Assembly: GCF_015704895.1 (NCBI RefSeq)
Contig: NZ_JADQWB010000007.1
Coordinates: 1-64,000 of the forward strand
Origin: Agrobacterium leguminum
GTDB taxonomy: Bacteria > Pseudomonadota > Alphaproteobacteria > Rhizobiales > Rhizobiaceae
Length of the DNA stretch: 64,000 nucleotides
Reading direction: 5' to 3'
In this document: positions 62,691-64,000 of the stretch, in pieces
How the letters are laid out: each line of letters starts with the position of its first letter
Numbering within the stretch: the stretch's first letter is position 1
The notes under the pieces: generated by a model
Databases searched by the model: none
Seen by the model: the letters and a program-made list of their open reading frames with translations, nothing else
What the model was told of the DNA's origin: nothing
Program-made: the position numbers and the translations under genes

Positions 62691-64000
62691 GTGAAAAAAC
62701 TTCTTCTCGCAGGCGTTGCCCTGCTCGTGACCGCCAATATGGCCGCAGCACGCGATATCACCATCGCCCAAAGCTCGGATCTGCGCAGCAACAATCCGGG
62801 TGTGAACCGCGACGGCAATACGGACGGGGTGATCCTGCATATCGTCGAAGGTCTTGTCGGCTACAACAACGCCGGCGAGGTGAAGCCGCTTCTCGCCGAG
62901 AGCGTCGACGTTTCGCCCGATGGCCTGACCTATACGTTCAAGCTGCGCAAGGATGTGAAGTTCCACAATGGCAAGCCGCTGACCGCAGAGGATGTCGTCT
63001 GGAACTGGACGCGCTATCTGAAGCCGGAAACCAAATGGGCCTGCCTCAACGATTTCGCCGAGGGCGGAGCAGCTCACGTCACGGGCGTCAAGGCCACGGA
63101 TGCATCCACGGTTCAGATTACCCTTGAAAAACCCTCCGCCGTTTTCCTCGGTCTCATGTCGCGGCCGGAATGCGGTTATACCGGCATGATCTCGCCGGAA
63201 TCGGTTGCTGCCGATGGCAGCTTCGCCAAGCCCATCGGCACCGGGCCGTTCCAGTGGGACGAGTGGAAGAAAGGCGAATATATCCGCCTCGCCAAATTTG
63301 CCGATTATGTTTCGCCGGCAAATGACGGCAAGCCGGACGGCATGGTCGGCTCCAAGCGGCCGCTCGCCGACGGCATCAAGTTCATGGTTATTCCCGATGC
63401 TTCGACCGTGAAGGCCGGGCTTGAATCGGGTGTGCTCGATACGGCCGAGATTTCGCCCGATCTCATTCCGGAGTTCAAGACCAATGAGAAGATGCAGCTC
63501 ATCGTCGCCCGCAACAACGGCAAGAACCTGTTCTACATCCAGACCCGCGACAAGGTGCTGAGCAATCCCGGCGTGCGCCGCGCCATGGCGATGGCGCTTG
63601 ATCTCGATGAACTGGTCGCGGCCGCATCGAACGGTACTGGCGAAGCCAACGGCTCGATGGTCTCGCAGGACTCGGTTTATTATGACGAGGCCCAGAAAAA
63701 GCGCCCGGCCTATGATGTCGAGGCCGCGAAGAAGGAGCTGGAGGCCGCCGGTTACAAGGGCGAGCCGATCTCCATCATCGCCAACAAGCGCGGCAACGTG
63801 CCGAGCTTCCCGGCCGCCGTCATGGCGCAGGCCATGATGCAGCAGGCGGGTCTCAACGTGCAGATCGAGGTGCTGGACTATGCCACGCAGGTGGATCGCC
63901 GCCGTTCCGGCAATTATCAGGTGATCTCGCAGTCGGTCGCCCCGCGTCTCGACCCGGCCCTGATGTATGCCTTCTATGTCGGCAACAAGGACAAGAACGC
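62691..64000 (+). CDS. Peptide ABC transporter binding protein (family 5) 2, partial
   Basis: At least 436 residues are seen and the gene runs off the window end. A signal peptide ends near MAAARD (residue 21). Family 5 blocks are present: LTYTFKLRKDVKFHNGKPL near 83, IGTGPFQWDEW near 182 and NPGVRRAMAMALD near 290. GTG at 62691 is chosen as start because AGAGGG lies seven bases upstream; two ATGs (62658, 62668) are less well placed. It belongs to the second peptide transporter. Confidence 0.85.
   Translation, partial: MKKLLLAGVALLVTANMAAARDITIAQSSDLRSNNPGVNRDGNTDGVILHIVEGLVGYNNAGEVKPLLAESVDVSPDGLTYTFKLRKDVKFHNGKPLTAEDVVWNWTRYLKPETKWACLNDFAEGGAAHVTGVKATDASTVQITLEKPSAVFLGLMSRPECGYTGMISPESVAADGSFAKPIGTGPFQWDEWKKGEYIRLAKFADYVSPANDGKPDGMVGSKRPLADGIKFMVIPDASTVKAGLESGVLDTAEISPDLIPEFKTNEKMQLIVARNNGKNLFYIQTRDKVLSNPGVRRAMAMALDLDELVAAASNGTGEANGSMVSQDSVYYDEAQKKRPAYDVEAAKKELEAAGYKGEPISIIANKRGNVPSFPAAVMAQAMMQQAGLNVQIEVLDYATQVDRRRSGNYQVISQSVAPRLDPALMYAFYVGNKDKN

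Overview
The window reads as accessory, transport-rich DNA of a Rhizobiaceae bacterium, most likely Agrobacterium or Rhizobium. The evidence is high GC coding with alpha-proteobacterial gene families, a palindromic rhizobial-type mosaic repeat at 16366-16480, two iron-responsive operator motifs of the RirA type (TGA-N9-TCA), a uronate dehydrogenase of the Agrobacterium type, and six ABC transporters in 64 kb. No rRNA, tRNA, CRISPR array or complete insertion sequence was recognised. The left edge (1-318) holds repeats and a terminator, perhaps the end of a mobile element.

Region 1 (319-11502, all minus strand) is an operon-like catabolic cluster read from an ArgE-type deacetylase downwards: deacetylase, 2-hydroxyacid dehydrogenase, cupin, GNAT, hydantoinase/oxoprolinase A and B, aldehyde dehydrogenase, tartrate/malate-type dehydrogenase and succinate-semialdehyde-type dehydrogenase. 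It looks like a route that deacylates and opens a cyclic amide and then oxidises the carbon skeleton. A two-domain GNAT gene (11706-12584) points the other way.

Region 2 (12638-16346) is a cobalamin riboswitch followed by a 25-codon leader frame ending in Arg-Cys-Cys-Cys-Ala-Phe with a very strong ribosome binding site. After it come a BtuF/BtuC/BtuD-type importer and, translationally coupled to it, a pseudoazurin (blue copper protein). A B12 switch, a Cys-rich leader and a copper protein in one unit is unusual.

Region 3 (16464-30404) is the strongest candidate for an undescribed system. It has a methyltransferase facing an iron-type ABC importer with two paralogous binding proteins, then an ECF sigma factor, a FecR-type anti-sigma factor, a TonB-dependent receptor with an STN signalling domain, a HasA-like secreted protein, and a type I secretion ATPase and adaptor. 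The order matches hemophore (Has) loci, but the HasA-like protein contains no histidine and no cysteine and carries an RTX-type C-terminal secretion module. The receptor lacks a histidine between its FRAP-like and NPNL-like motifs. Both transcription units start with TGA-N9-TCA iron boxes, and fecR and hasR share an identical candidate ECF promoter, TGAAAAAAATC-N11-CGTCTTT.

Region 4 (30429-43102) is a sugar-acid locus. A GntR regulator and SMP-30 lactonase are divergent from three Gfo/Idh/MocA oxidoreductases, a four-gene sugar ABC transporter, an IlvD/Edd dehydratase, a uronate dehydrogenase and an RraA-type aldolase. Two palindromes sit in the divergent promoter region. The gene set suggests import and oxidative breakdown of a uronate or uronate-containing sugar.

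Region 5 (43106-64000) is a peptide or cyclic-amide locus. A LAL-type LuxR regulator is divergent from a peptide ABC transporter. Next come two paralogous pairs of a short hydantoinase/oxoprolinase-A protein and a DUF917 protein, in opposite gene order on either side of a peptide-binding protein. An isoaspartyl peptidase, a LysR regulator, a second peptide ABC transporter, a cytoplasmic class A beta-lactamase-like hydrolase and a second binding protein, cut by the window end, follow.
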